DNA of 10,538 bases from Candidatus Saccharimonadales bacterium (GTDB taxonomy: Bacteria; Patescibacteriota; Saccharimonadia; UBA4664; SCTI01). The stretch is taken from positions 1 to 10,538 of the forward strand of contig JASLFZ010000071.1 of assembly GCA_030150485.1 (NCBI GenBank), read 5' to 3'. Made by a program: the position numbers and the translations under genes. The notes beneath the pieces were generated by a model that did no database searches, was not told where the DNA came from, and saw only the letters and a list, made by a program, of their open reading frames with translations. This document shows positions 1 to 6,362 of the stretch, piece after piece (the first letter of the stretch is position 1; every line of letters begins with the position of its first letter).

Positions 1-154
1 CATTAACGACCAGTCGGTTTTCCCGGAGCTGAGCTACGAGGAGACGGCCAACCGCCACGGTTTGCAGATCAATATCGTGACGAGCGCCGCGACTCCCGAA
101 GAAAGCCGCAAACTATTAGAACAAATGGGATTTCCCTTCCAGAGGAGTAAGTAA
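1..154 (+). CDS. rplE: Ribosomal protein L5 (uL5), C-terminal part, open at left edge
   Basis: This is the last 50 residues of L5, read in the frame whose first full codon is at base 2 and ending at TAA 152-154. L5 binds 5S rRNA in the central protuberance of the large subunit. The visible tail contains VFPELSYE, then GLQINIVTSA, then ATPEESRKLLEQMGFPF, which matches the usual L5 ending (a beta strand with I-V-T-T-A, then an 'EEA..LL...GMPF' helix). The upstream part lies outside the window. The gene directly precedes rpsN, the standard spc order, and its last codons hold the rpsN Shine-Dalgarno sequence (GAGGAG at 142-147). The family call rests on this C-terminal pattern and on gene order. 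Confidence 0.93.
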   Translation, partial: INDQSVFPELSYEETANRHGLQINIVTSAATPEESRKLLEQMGFPFQRSK

Positions 155-155
155 T

Positions 156-341
156 ATGGCCCGAGTAGCCTTAATCGTAAAAGCCAACCGTAAGCCGAAG
201 TTCAGTAGCCGGCAGGTGAACCGCTGCAAACTGTGTGGCCGTAGTCATGCTTACATGCGTAAGTTTGGCATGTGCCGTATCTGTTTCCGCGAGCACGCCA
301 GTCGCGGCCAGATTCCGGGCGTCACTAAGGCGAGTTGGTAA
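156..341 (+). CDS. rpsN: Ribosomal protein S14 type Z (uS14, zinc-binding)
   Basis: This 61-residue protein is the short zinc-ribbon form of S14, a component of the small-subunit head. The zinc ligands are visible as two CxxC pairs, C24/C27 and C40/C43, in the CKLCGR...GMCRIC arrangement. The C-terminal FREHASRGQIPGVTKASW is the family hallmark, and 61 residues is the normal type Z length; the zinc-free form is about 89-101. The ATG lies one base after the rplE stop, with GAGGAG eight bases upstream. Keeping the zinc-dependent form implies that small-subunit assembly here depends on zinc. No second S14 copy is in the window. Confidence 0.97.
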   Translation: MARVALIVKANRKPKFSSRQVNRCKLCGRSHAYMRKFGMCRICFREHASRGQIPGVTKASW

Positions 342-347
342 GGAGGT
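341..347 (+). promoter_or_regulatory. Strong Shine-Dalgarno that fixes the rpsH start
   Basis: AGGAGGT, a full anti-SD match, lies four bases before ATG 352. It decides between that start and an in-frame upstream ATG at 235, which would add 39 unrelated residues inside rpsN. The S8 family starts at MTDPIADMLTRIRNA, in agreement. Confidence 0.85.
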
Positions 348-351
348 AGCT

Positions 352-741
352 ATGACAGATCCCATCGCAGATATGCTGACCCGCATCCGCAACGCCATTG
401 CTGCTTCGCGCACGCACGTGGTGCTGCCCCATTCCAAGATGAAGGAAAGCATTGCCAAAATATTAAAAGATAACAACTTCGTGGTTGATTACCGCGTGGA
501 GACGAGCGGCCAGTTTAAGTCGCTGGTGGTGACCGTGCACTCGAGTGACGATGAACCGGCAATTACGTCGCTGCAGCGTGTTTCGAAGCCTGGGCGCCGT
601 GTGTATACCAGTGCGGGGGACATTCCCTTGGTACTGGGTGGCCGCGGTATGGTGATCGTCTCCACACCGGGTGGTTTGATGAGCGGCCGCGACGCTCGCC
701 GCAAGGGTCTTGGCGGCGAATTAATCTGTAGGGTGTGGTAA
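352..741 (+). CDS. rpsH: Ribosomal protein S8 (uS8)
   Basis: S8 is a primary 16S rRNA-binding protein (central domain, helix 21) and in E. coli is the translational repressor of the spc operon. The product from ATG 352 is 129 residues, a normal length. The N-terminus MTDPIADMLTRIRNA and the C-terminal signature GMVIVSTPGGLMSGRDAR, ending GGELICRVW, are both typical. A longer in-frame reading from 235 is rejected because it overlaps rpsN and lacks family similarity. The gene sits ten bases after rpsN and one base before rplF, so translational coupling is likely. Whether S8 autoregulates here cannot be judged, because the E. coli-type site near the start of rplE is outside the window. Confidence 0.97.
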   Translation: MTDPIADMLTRIRNAIAASRTHVVLPHSKMKESIAKILKDNNFVVDYRVETSGQFKSLVVTVHSSDDEPAITSLQRVSKPGRRVYTSAGDIPLVLGGRGMVIVSTPGGLMSGRDARRKGLGGELICRVW

Positions 742-742
742 G

Positions 743-1279
743 ATGAGCCGGATTGGACGAACCCCTATCGAAGTTCCTACTGGCGTGACCGTCGAGATCG
801 CGGGCGAGATGGTAACCGCAACCGGGCCTAAGGGCTCGCTGGTGGTGCAGCTGCTACCTGGCATTGGCGTGGAGCAGCAGGATAATGTGCTGACGGTGAT
901 CCGTCAGATCGACGACGATGAGCGCCAGCGGACCTTTGGCCTGATGCGCACGCTCATCAACAACATTGTGGTTGGCGTTAGTCGCGGGTATGAGCGCCAG
1001 CTGGAGATTAATGGTGTGGGCTACCGAGCGAACCTGGCCGGCCAAAATCTTAACCTCAGCCTGGGCTACTCGCACCCGATTGCGTTCCCGCTGCCCGCCG
1101 GCGTCGCGGCCAAGATTGAGCGCAACGTTATCACCCTGAGCGGCGCCGATAAACAACTGGTAGGCCAGGTGGCCGCTAACATCCGGGCGCTGCGCAAGCC
1201 GGAGCCATATAAAGGAAAAGGTATTAAATACGTAGAAGAGCGCATCCGCCGCAAGGCCGGTAAAGCGGCTTCGAAATAG
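743..1279 (+). CDS. rplF: Ribosomal protein L6 (uL6)
   Basis: L6 binds 23S rRNA near the sarcin-ricin loop and the factor-binding site of the large subunit. The 178-residue length is typical. The protein starts MSRIGRTPIEVPTGV, carries GVSRGYER at about 78-85 at the join of the two L6 domains, and has the C-terminal signature PEPYKGKGIKY at 153-163, followed by a basic tail. Its ATG lies one base after the rpsH stop with only a weak G-rich upstream stretch, so initiation probably depends on coupling to rpsH translation. The stop is TAG at 1277-1279. Confidence 0.97.
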   Translation: MSRIGRTPIEVPTGVTVEIAGEMVTATGPKGSLVVQLLPGIGVEQQDNVLTVIRQIDDDERQRTFGLMRTLINNIVVGVSRGYERQLEINGVGYRANLAGQNLNLSLGYSHPIAFPLPAGVAAKIERNVITLSGADKQLVGQVAANIRALRKPEPYKGKGIKYVEERIRRKAGKAASK

Positions 1280-1290
1280 GTAAAGCGATT

Positions 1291-1635
1291 ATGAGTACAA
1301 CAAACCTACAAGCAAAAGAACAACGTCGGCGCCGCACCAAAGCGAAGATTACCGGTACAGCCGAGCGGCCGCGGTTAGCGGTGCGCGTGAGTAACCGGCA
1401 TCTTACCGCCCAGCTGATTGATGATGCAGGCAGCGTGACACTGGCAGGCGTAACGACGCTGAAAGCGCCGGCCGGCTCCATGACCAGCCGAGCTACCTGG
1501 CTGGGTGAGCAGATTGCGGCCAGTGCCAAGCAGCACAAAGTAAAAAGTGTTATTTTTGATCGCGGCAGCAAAATTTATCACGGCCGCCTGCATGCTCTAG
1601 CCGAAGCGGCCCGTGCCAAAGGATTGGAGTTTTAA
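1291..1635 (+). CDS. rplR: Ribosomal protein L18 (uL18)
   Basis: L18 binds 5S rRNA with L5 and helps attach it to the large subunit. The product is 114 residues, within the family range. The diagnostic region is the C-terminal VIFDRGSKIYHGRLHALAEA followed by ARAKGLEF, the usual 'FDRGG..YHGR..ALA.AARE.GL.F' pattern. The N-terminal tail is basic (EQRRRRTKAKI), and RPRLAVRVSNRHLTAQLIDD is the expected first strand pair. The spacer after rplF is eleven bases and has no good Shine-Dalgarno sequence. The stop overlaps the rpsE start (TAATG). Confidence 0.96.
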   Translation: MSTTNLQAKEQRRRRTKAKITGTAERPRLAVRVSNRHLTAQLIDDAGSVTLAGVTTLKAPAGSMTSRATWLGEQIAASAKQHKVKSVIFDRGSKIYHGRLHALAEAARAKGLEF

Positions 1636-2138
1636 TGGCAGTTCAGCAACAGCCCAAAGAGTTTGAGGAGACGGTTATCTCGATTGATCGCGTTGCGCGC
1701 GTGGTAAAAGGAGGCCGCCGTTTTCGCTTCCGCGCTACCGTCGTGATTGGTGACGGCAAGGGCCGCGTCGGTCTCGGTATCGGCAAGGGTGGCGAGGTGA
1801 TGACCGCAATTGCCAAAGCCGTGGCCCGTGCCCGTCGCAACCTGATTACGATTCCGTTGGTTGAGGGCAGCATTCCTCACGAGATCACGGTGCGCTTTTC
1901 CGGCGCCCAGGTCATGCTTAAGCCGGCCTCGGCTGGTACCGGCGTCATCGCCGGTGGTGCAGTGCGTAACGTAGTTGAGGTGGCCGGCATTCACGATCTG
2001 CTGACCAAGTCGTTCGGTTCAACCAATAAGGTGAACAACGCTTATGCGACGATTTTGGCGCTTTCAAGCCTCAAGGCCGGCCCAGCTCGCTCAGCGAAGC
2101 CAAAGGCGGCTGCAACTAAAGAGAAAGTGGCGGCATAG
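1635..2138 (+). CDS. rpsE: Ribosomal protein S5 (uS5)
   Basis: S5 sits near the decoding region and mRNA entry of the small subunit and contributes to translational accuracy and helicase activity. The 167-residue product shows the double-stranded RNA-binding-like N-terminal domain (about 10-76) with the signature GLGIGKGGEVMTAIAKA, and the C-terminal domain (about 87-150) with SGAQVMLKPASAGTGVIAGG. The last ~18 residues are a lysine/alanine-rich tail. The start codon overlaps the rplR stop (TAATG), with GGAG five bases upstream. The next gene is rplO only seven bases later; the rpmD (L30) gene usually found between them is absent. Confidence 0.97.
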   Translation: MAVQQQPKEFEETVISIDRVARVVKGGRRFRFRATVVIGDGKGRVGLGIGKGGEVMTAIAKAVARARRNLITIPLVEGSIPHEITVRFSGAQVMLKPASAGTGVIAGGAVRNVVEVAGIHDLLTKSFGSTNKVNNAYATILALSSLKAGPARSAKPKAAATKEKVAA

Positions 2139-2145
2139 GAAGCTT

Positions 2146-2628
2146 ATGAAAGTACATGAACTACAACTAAAGGCTGCTAAAACCGCTAAGCGGGTAGGAC
2201 GCGGTATCGGCTCTGGCAAAGGCAAAACCTCCGGTCGGGGCACCAAGGGCCAGAACTCTCGTAGTGGTGGCGGTGTCCGACCCGGCTTCGAGGGTGGCCA
2301 GAACCCTCTCGCCAAGCGCTTACCGAAGAAGCGAGGCTTTGCGTCGCTCTCGCGTGTTGAGTATGCCACTATCTCGCTAACCCAGTTAAATGAACTTAAG
2401 GGCGCTAAAATCACTGCCGCGCTGCTCGTAGAAGAGGGTATAATCAAAAATATTCAGACGCCGGTGAAGGTGCTGGGTACGGGCACCCTGAGCAAAAAGC
2501 TTGATGTCACCCTGCAGGGGGCTACCAAAACCGCTGTGGCCGCCATTAAAGCGGCGGGTGGTAGCTTCACGGCGGCAGCGATGGTCAAGTCGCCTAAGCG
2601 CCCATCAAAGCGTAACCGCACCAACTAA
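2146..2628 (+). CDS. rplO: Ribosomal protein L15 (uL15)
   Basis: L15 is a late-assembly protein of the large subunit that contacts 23S rRNA through a long basic N-terminal extension. The 160-residue product is slightly longer than the E. coli protein (144). Its N-terminus MKVHELQL, then the Gly/Lys/Arg-rich RVGRGIGSGKGKTSGRGTKG with GGVRPGFEGGQ and RLPKKRGF, is diagnostic. I chose ATG 2146, preceded by AGGAAG (2137-2142), over an in-frame start at 2044 inside rpsE, because family homology begins at MKVHEL. The tail (KSPKRPSKRNRTN) is an extra basic extension. Confidence 0.96.
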   Translation: MKVHELQLKAAKTAKRVGRGIGSGKGKTSGRGTKGQNSRSGGGVRPGFEGGQNPLAKRLPKKRGFASLSRVEYATISLTQLNELKGAKITAALLVEEGIIKNIQTPVKVLGTGTLSKKLDVTLQGATKTAVAAIKAAGGSFTAAAMVKSPKRPSKRNRTN

Positions 2629-2632
2629 GTCC

Positions 2633-2640
2633 GGAGGAGG
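2633..2640 (+). promoter_or_regulatory. Shine-Dalgarno supporting the GTG start of secY
   Basis: GGAGGAGG lies six bases before GTG 2647. It supports use of this non-ATG start, which gives the expected short cytoplasmic N-terminus of SecY. Confidence 0.85.
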
Positions 2641-2646
2641 GCACGC

Positions 2647-3960
2647 GTGAATCTTCAGACCTTACGGCAAGCCTGGCGCTCACCTGAGCTACGCAAGCGA
2701 ATTGGTGTGGTTATTGGCATTCTAATTGTGTTCCGGTTGCTCTCGTATGTGCCGGTGCCGGTGCCAAACAACGCTACGCTGGCGCAGTTCCTCAAGACCT
2801 TATTTAACTCTAACCAGCTGCTAGGCTTTGCAAACCTGTTTTCCGGTGGCGGTTTGAGCAACTTCTCGATTATTATGATGGGCCTAGGGCCATACATTAA
2901 CGCCTCCATTATTGTCCAGTTACTGACTAAAGTGATTCCAACCCTCGAGGCGCTGAGCAAAGAGGGGGAGCAGGGGCGCCAAAAAATAAACCAGTACACC
3001 AGGCTCCTGACGATCCCCCTGGCCGCCATCCAGTCGGTGGGTATGATCTTGCTGATCCGTCAGACGGCGCTGCAGAGCACCCAAACCGATCTCATTGGCC
3101 ATCCTGGCCCACTCCAGTGGTTCCTGATGATCGTTAGTATGACCGCCGGTACCATCTTCCTCATGTGGCTCGGCGAGCTGATTACCGAAAAGGGTATCGG
3201 GAATGGTATCTCGCTGATTATCTTTACCGGTATTATGTCGCGGCTGCCTAGCAGCGCCGGCCAGTTTTTAAGCTTGGCCTCGGGTGATAGCGGCAAGATT
3301 ATTCAGCTCATCCTGTTCCTAGGGCTCTCGGTGGTGGTGATCTTTGCGCTCGTGATGCTTAACGAGGGGCAGCGCTCCATCCCGGTCTCGTACGCGAGGC
3401 GGGTGCGCGGCAACCGCATCTACTCAGGTGTGGACACCTATCTGCCGATTCGGCTGATTACCGCTGGCGTTATTCCGATCATTTTTGCGCTGGCTTTTCT
3501 GGCCGTGCCAACCTTCTTGGGGAACCTGCTGACCAGCGCCAAAACCGCCTGGATCGCCAGCGTGGCGCATTGGGCAACCAGCTTCTTTGCGACCACCAGT
3601 ATCACCTATGCGGCCAGTTATTTCTTGCTGGTGGTGCTGTTTACCTACTTTTACACGGGGGTAGTCTTTAATGCCGAAGACATTGCCGAAAATATGCAGA
3701 AACAGGGCGGCTTTGTGCCCGGTATCCGTCCTGGCCGCGAGACGGCCGCTTACCTGAGCAACGTGGTGAACCGATTAACTTTGATTGGCTCGATTGCGCT
3801 CGGGTTTGTTGCGATCCTGCCGTTTGTGGTACAGCACTTCACGCACACCAACACCTTAACGCTCGGCGGCACCGGGCTGCTGATTATCGTGGCGGTGGCG
3901 CTCGAAACCTTGAAGCAGCTGCAGAGCCGCGCGATCGAAATCAGCTACGACACGTACTAA
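2647..3960 (+). CDS. secY: Preprotein translocase subunit SecY
   Basis: SecY is the channel-forming core of the SecYEG translocon in the cytoplasmic membrane. It exports unfolded proteins with SecA and inserts membrane proteins co-translationally. The 437-residue product has the expected pattern of about ten hydrophobic segments. Family landmarks are the plug/TM2 region with GPYINASIIVQLL (81-93), the following EGEQGRQKINQYTR loop (107-120), ELITEKGIGNGISLIIF (177-193), GQRSIPVSYARR (241-252), and the C5 cytoplasmic loop GGFVPGIRPGRET (354-366) used by SecA and ribosomes. It starts at GTG with a strong Shine-Dalgarno sequence. It follows rplO as in classic spc operons, but is followed by a NUDIX gene instead of adk. 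Confidence 0.98.
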   Translation: MNLQTLRQAWRSPELRKRIGVVIGILIVFRLLSYVPVPVPNNATLAQFLKTLFNSNQLLGFANLFSGGGLSNFSIIMMGLGPYINASIIVQLLTKVIPTLEALSKEGEQGRQKINQYTRLLTIPLAAIQSVGMILLIRQTALQSTQTDLIGHPGPLQWFLMIVSMTAGTIFLMWLGELITEKGIGNGISLIIFTGIMSRLPSSAGQFLSLASGDSGKIIQLILFLGLSVVVIFALVMLNEGQRSIPVSYARRVRGNRIYSGVDTYLPIRLITAGVIPIIFALAFLAVPTFLGNLLTSAKTAWIASVAHWATSFFATTSITYAASYFLLVVLFTYFYTGVVFNAEDIAENMQKQGGFVPGIRPGRETAAYLSNVVNRLTLIGSIALGFVAILPFVVQHFTHTNTLTLGGTGLLIIVAVALETLKQLQSRAIEISYDTY

Positions 3961-3961
3961 T

Positions 3962-4528
3962 ATGGCAAAAATCCCAGATGGCGCAAAACGAGTATTCCAG
4001 GGCATACTATTTGACGTCTATCAGTGGCAACAACAGATGTTTGATGGCAGCGAGTCAACCTTTGAGATGCTGAAGCGCCAGGATACCGTCACTATCATTG
4101 GTATTACGGAAGACGATCAGATCATTACGATTATCGATGAGCAGCCTGGCCGTGCCGCGCGGATTATGTTTCCGGCTGGCCGCCTGAACGACGCCGAGGA
4201 TGCACTTGAGGGCGCCAAGCGAGAGTTCATAGAAGAGACCGGTTATACCAGCGACGAGTGGGAGCACTGGCAGACCTTTGATGGCGGCACCGAGATGGAG
4301 GTACGCTTTGGCTACTACGTGGCGCGCAACTGTCGTAAAACCGCTTCGCAAAGCCTTGATCCGGGTGGCGAGAAGGTAGAGTTGCGTCTGGTGAGCCTTG
4401 ACCACGTACTGGACGACATCATCAGTGGCCGCCAACAGGCGTGGAGCATCGGTACGTACATTATGCAGCAGCTATTACTCGGCAAACGCGAAGAACTCGA
4501 AAAATTCCTTTTTAATCATAAAAAGTAA
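3962..4528 (+). CDS. NUDIX hydrolase, ADP-sugar pyrophosphatase-like
   Basis: This 188-residue protein contains a perfect NUDIX box (GX5EX7REUXEEXGU) at residues 73-95: G73, E79, R87-E88, E91-E92, G94, Y95. The glutamates of REFIEE are the expected Mg2+ ligands. The upstream strands (EMLKRQDTVTIIGITEDDQI, then IIDEQP and FPAGR) resemble the N-terminal part of ADP-ribose/ADP-sugar pyrophosphatases, which hydrolyse X-P-P-Y substrates to two phosphorylated products. The proline about 16 residues after the box that marks classic ADP-ribose enzymes is not seen, so the substrate is unassigned. The ATG follows the secY stop by one base with no Shine-Dalgarno sequence, suggesting translation coupled to secY. 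It occupies the slot where many bacteria carry adk and map. Confidence 0.93.
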   Translation: MAKIPDGAKRVFQGILFDVYQWQQQMFDGSESTFEMLKRQDTVTIIGITEDDQIITIIDEQPGRAARIMFPAGRLNDAEDALEGAKREFIEETGYTSDEWEHWQTFDGGTEMEVRFGYYVARNCRKTASQSLDPGGEKVELRLVSLDHVLDDIISGRQQAWSIGTYIMQQLLLGKREELEKFLFNHKK

Positions 4529-4539
4529 CGAAAATATCC

Positions 4540-4568
4540 TTTACAACTCCTTAAAAAATCGGTAGAAT
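4540..4568 (+). promoter_or_regulatory. Sigma70-type promoter upstream of infA
   Basis: TTTACA (4540-4545) and TAGAAT (4563-4568) are separated by exactly 17 bases in an AT-rich gap, each one mismatch from the TTGACA/TATAAT consensus. The predicted start of transcription is near 4575, about 12 bases before the infA ATG at 4587. It would let infA to rpsI (the alpha operon plus L13-S9) be transcribed independently of the spc genes. Confidence 0.75.
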
Positions 4569-4586
4569 ACTCAATTGTAGTTCACT

Positions 4587-4811
4587 ATGTCTGATACAAA
4601 GGAAGTAATTGAGTTGTCCGGTACCGTTCTGGAAACTCTGCCCAACGCAATGTTTAAGGTAGAGCTCGAGAACGGTCACGTTATTTTAGCCCATATTTCG
4701 GGCAAAATGCGCATGTATTACATTCGCATTCTTCCGGGAGACAAGGTGACGGTGCAAATGACGCCCTACGATCTGAGTAAGGGCCGTATTACGTATAGGC
4801 ATAGAAGTTAA
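4587..4811 (+). CDS. infA: Translation initiation factor IF-1
   Basis: IF-1 is an OB-fold protein that binds the 30S A site and helps IF-2 and IF-3 select the initiator tRNA. The 74-residue product matches the family length (about 72). Landmarks are IELSGTVLETLPNAMFKVEL, GHVILAHISGKMR, and IRILPGDKVTVQMTPYDL followed by KGRITYRHR. No Shine-Dalgarno sequence is visible before the ATG (the preceding bases are CAATTGTAGTTCACT), and the predicted transcript leader is only about 12 bases. Initiation may therefore be SD-independent. rpmJ follows nine bases after the stop, the normal arrangement. Confidence 0.97.
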   Translation: MSDTKEVIELSGTVLETLPNAMFKVELENGHVILAHISGKMRMYYIRILPGDKVTVQMTPYDLSKGRITYRHRS

Positions 4812-4820
4812 AGGGAAATC

Positions 4821-4934
4821 ATGAAAGTCCGACCAAGCGCCAAAAAAATGTGTTCCAAGTGCAAGATCATCCGCCGCGAAGGCGTGGTGCGGGTGCTGTG
4901 TGAAAACCCTAAGCATAAGCAGCGGCAGGGTTAA
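4821..4934 (+). CDS. rpmJ: Ribosomal protein L36 (bL36), zinc-binding
   Basis: This short gene encodes 37 residues starting MKVRPSAKKMCSKCK and ending CENPKHKQRQG. The zinc site is complete: C11, C14, C27 and H32, the C-x2-C-x12-C-x4-H pattern of the zinc-binding L36 form. L36 stabilises 23S rRNA near the L6/L16 region. A good Shine-Dalgarno sequence, AAAGGGA (4810-4816), lies four bases upstream and overlaps the infA stop. Position between infA and rpsM is classic. Length is as expected (37-38). Confidence 0.97.
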   Translation: MKVRPSAKKMCSKCKIIRREGVVRVLCENPKHKQRQG

Positions 4935-4940
4935 GGTCTG

Positions 4941-5327
4941 ATGGCACGTATTTCTGGCGTAAATCTCCCCAACGGTAAGCGAGTCGAAATCGGCTTAACC
5001 TACATCTTTGGGATTGGCTTGACCAAAGCGCAAGAGATTCTAGCTGCAACCAAGATCGACCCCAACACGCGGGTGAAGGATCTGACCGAGGCTGAAGAGG
5101 TCAAGCTGCGTGAGTTTATCGATAAGAACCTGACCGTTGAGGGCGATCTGCAGCGAACGGTTTCCCAGGCCATCAACCGGCTGAAGGACATTAATGCTTA
5201 CCGTGGCCTGCGTCACAAGAACAATCTGCCGGCCCATGGCCAGCGCACCAAGACCAACGGTCGCACCAAGCGCGGTCGCAAGGTAACGATGGGGAGCGGC
5301 CGTAAGAAGGCGGCATCTAAGACTTAA
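4941..5327 (+). CDS. rpsM: Ribosomal protein S13 (uS13)
   Basis: S13 lies in the head of the small subunit and forms inter-subunit bridges with L5 and contacts with P-site tRNA. The 128-residue product begins MARISGVNLPNGKRVEIGLT and has the helix-two-turn-helix GIGLTKAQEIL. The diagnostic YRGLRHKNNLPAHGQRTKTN is followed by GRTKRGRK. The C-terminus is a basic tail that reaches toward the tRNAs. The start is six bases after rpmJ with a short AAGG upstream. Order with rpsK, rpsD, rpoA and rplQ is that of the alpha operon. Confidence 0.97.
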   Translation: MARISGVNLPNGKRVEIGLTYIFGIGLTKAQEILAATKIDPNTRVKDLTEAEEVKLREFIDKNLTVEGDLQRTVSQAINRLKDINAYRGLRHKNNLPAHGQRTKTNGRTKRGRKVTMGSGRKKAASKT

Positions 5328-5335
5328 GGAATATT

Positions 5336-5728
5336 ATGGCTACTGCAACTAAAACAACCCGACGTCGAAAGACCAAGCGCACCGTTGCGGTGGGTCACGT
5401 GCACGTGCATGCTACCTTTAATAATACGATTGTGACGATTAGTGACGAGCAGGGCAACTCGATTGCCTGGGCTAGCGCCGGTGGAGCCGGTTTCCGCGGT
5501 TCACGCAAGAGCACACCATACGCTGCCGGTGTGGCCGCCGAGAAAGCTGCCGCGGCCGCCAAAGATATGGGGCTGACCAAGGCCCACGTGCTGGTACGAG
5601 GTATTGGTAGCGGTCGCGAGTCGGCCGTGCGGGCACTTTCGACTGCCGGCATTCAGGTTGCGAGCATTAAGGATGTAACGCCGGTGCCACACAATGGCTG
5701 CCGGCCAAAGAAACCGAGGCGCGTCTAA
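5336..5728 (+). CDS. rpsK: Ribosomal protein S11 (uS11)
   Basis: S11 is part of the platform of the small subunit, near the mRNA exit and helix 45. The 130-residue product shows a basic N-terminal tail (TTRRRKTKRTV), then HVHATFNNTIVTISDEQGN, SIAWASAGGAGFRGSRKSTP, and the C-terminal signature DVTPVPHNGCRPKKPRRV. Length and pattern are standard. AAGGA lies five bases before the ATG. The stop overlaps the rpsD start as TAATG, so S11 and S4 synthesis is probably coupled. Confidence 0.98.
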   Translation: MATATKTTRRRKTKRTVAVGHVHVHATFNNTIVTISDEQGNSIAWASAGGAGFRGSRKSTPYAAGVAAEKAAAAAKDMGLTKAHVLVRGIGSGRESAVRALSTAGIQVASIKDVTPVPHNGCRPKKPRRV

Positions 5729-6345
5729 TGGCTCGTGATCTAGCCCCCATCGTCAAGCGCTCGCGCCGCGAAAAAACCCCTTTGCACCCAAAGGCGGTTA
5801 AGGGCCTGACGGTGAAGAATTACGGCCCCGGTGAGCACGGCCAGTCACGCATGCGCGGCAAGCCGAGCCAGTATTCCATCCAGTTGCGAGAGAAGCAAAA
5901 GGTGAAGCGGTTTTACGGGTTACTGGAAAAGCAGTTTCGCCGGGTGGTGGCTGAGGCGGAGCGCCGCCAGGGCGTCACCGGCGACACCTTGATTGAGCTG
6001 CTTGAGCGCCGACTCGATAATGTAGTATATCGCCTCAATTGGGCGCCGAGCCGTCAGGCCGCTCGCCAGGTGGTAACCCACGGGCACATTCTCCTAAATG
6101 GTAATCGTGTAGACATCCCGTCGATTCAAGTGAAGGCCGGGGATGAGCTGACCGTGCGGCCGAAAAGTGCTGCCAACACCTATTTCACCACTATGAAGGC
6201 CGAATTGGCCAAAAATCAACCGACTATTAGCTGGCTGAGTTATGACGTTAAGAATTTGAAGGCCAAAGTAACCGGCCAGCCAATTCGCGACGAAATCAAC
6301 GAAGAGATTAATGAGCAGTTAATAATTGAGTTTTACTCACGTTAA
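5728..6345 (+). CDS. rpsD: Ribosomal protein S4 (uS4), cysteine-free form
   Basis: S4 is a primary 16S rRNA-binding and assembly-initiating protein; in E. coli it represses the alpha operon translationally. The 205-residue length is normal. The N-terminal half has NYGPGEHGQSRMRGKPSQYS and LREKQKVKRFYGLLEKQFRR. The S4 RNA-binding domain follows at about 90-155 with ERRLDNVVYRLNWAPSRQAA, RQVVTHGHILLNGNRVDIPS and VKAGDELTVR. The N-terminus (MARDLAPIVKRSRREKTPL) lacks the cysteine cluster of zinc-binding S4. The start overlaps the rpsK stop. GAGG at 5716-5719 can serve as the ribosome site. I could not identify an S4 repressor pseudoknot by eye. Confidence 0.97.
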   Translation: MARDLAPIVKRSRREKTPLHPKAVKGLTVKNYGPGEHGQSRMRGKPSQYSIQLREKQKVKRFYGLLEKQFRRVVAEAERRQGVTGDTLIELLERRLDNVVYRLNWAPSRQAARQVVTHGHILLNGNRVDIPSIQVKAGDELTVRPKSAANTYFTTMKAELAKNQPTISWLSYDVKNLKAKVTGQPIRDEINEEINEQLIIEFYSR

Positions 6346-6350
6346 ATAAA

Positions 6351-6355
6351 GAGGA
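6351..6355 (+). promoter_or_regulatory. Shine-Dalgarno supporting the GTG start of rpoA
   Basis: GAGGA lies seven bases before GTG 6363. It supports this non-ATG start, which gives the expected N-terminus with no extra residues. Confidence 0.75.
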
Positions 6356-6362
6356 ATCCACC

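Noticed and set aside
235..351. In-frame upstream extension of rpsH starting at ATG 235
   Set aside because: It overlaps rpsN, adds 39 residues unlike S8, and a full Shine-Dalgarno sequence sits just before ATG 352, where family homology starts.
2044..2145. In-frame upstream extension of rplO starting inside rpsE
   Set aside because: The L15 family begins at MKVHEL (2146), which has its own ribosome site; the extra residues are an rpsE shadow.
4508..4525. Inverted repeat CTTTTT-6-AAAAAG at the end of the NUDIX gene as a terminator
   Set aside because: The stem is six base pairs and almost all A/T, too weak for an intrinsic terminator, and lies inside the coding end.
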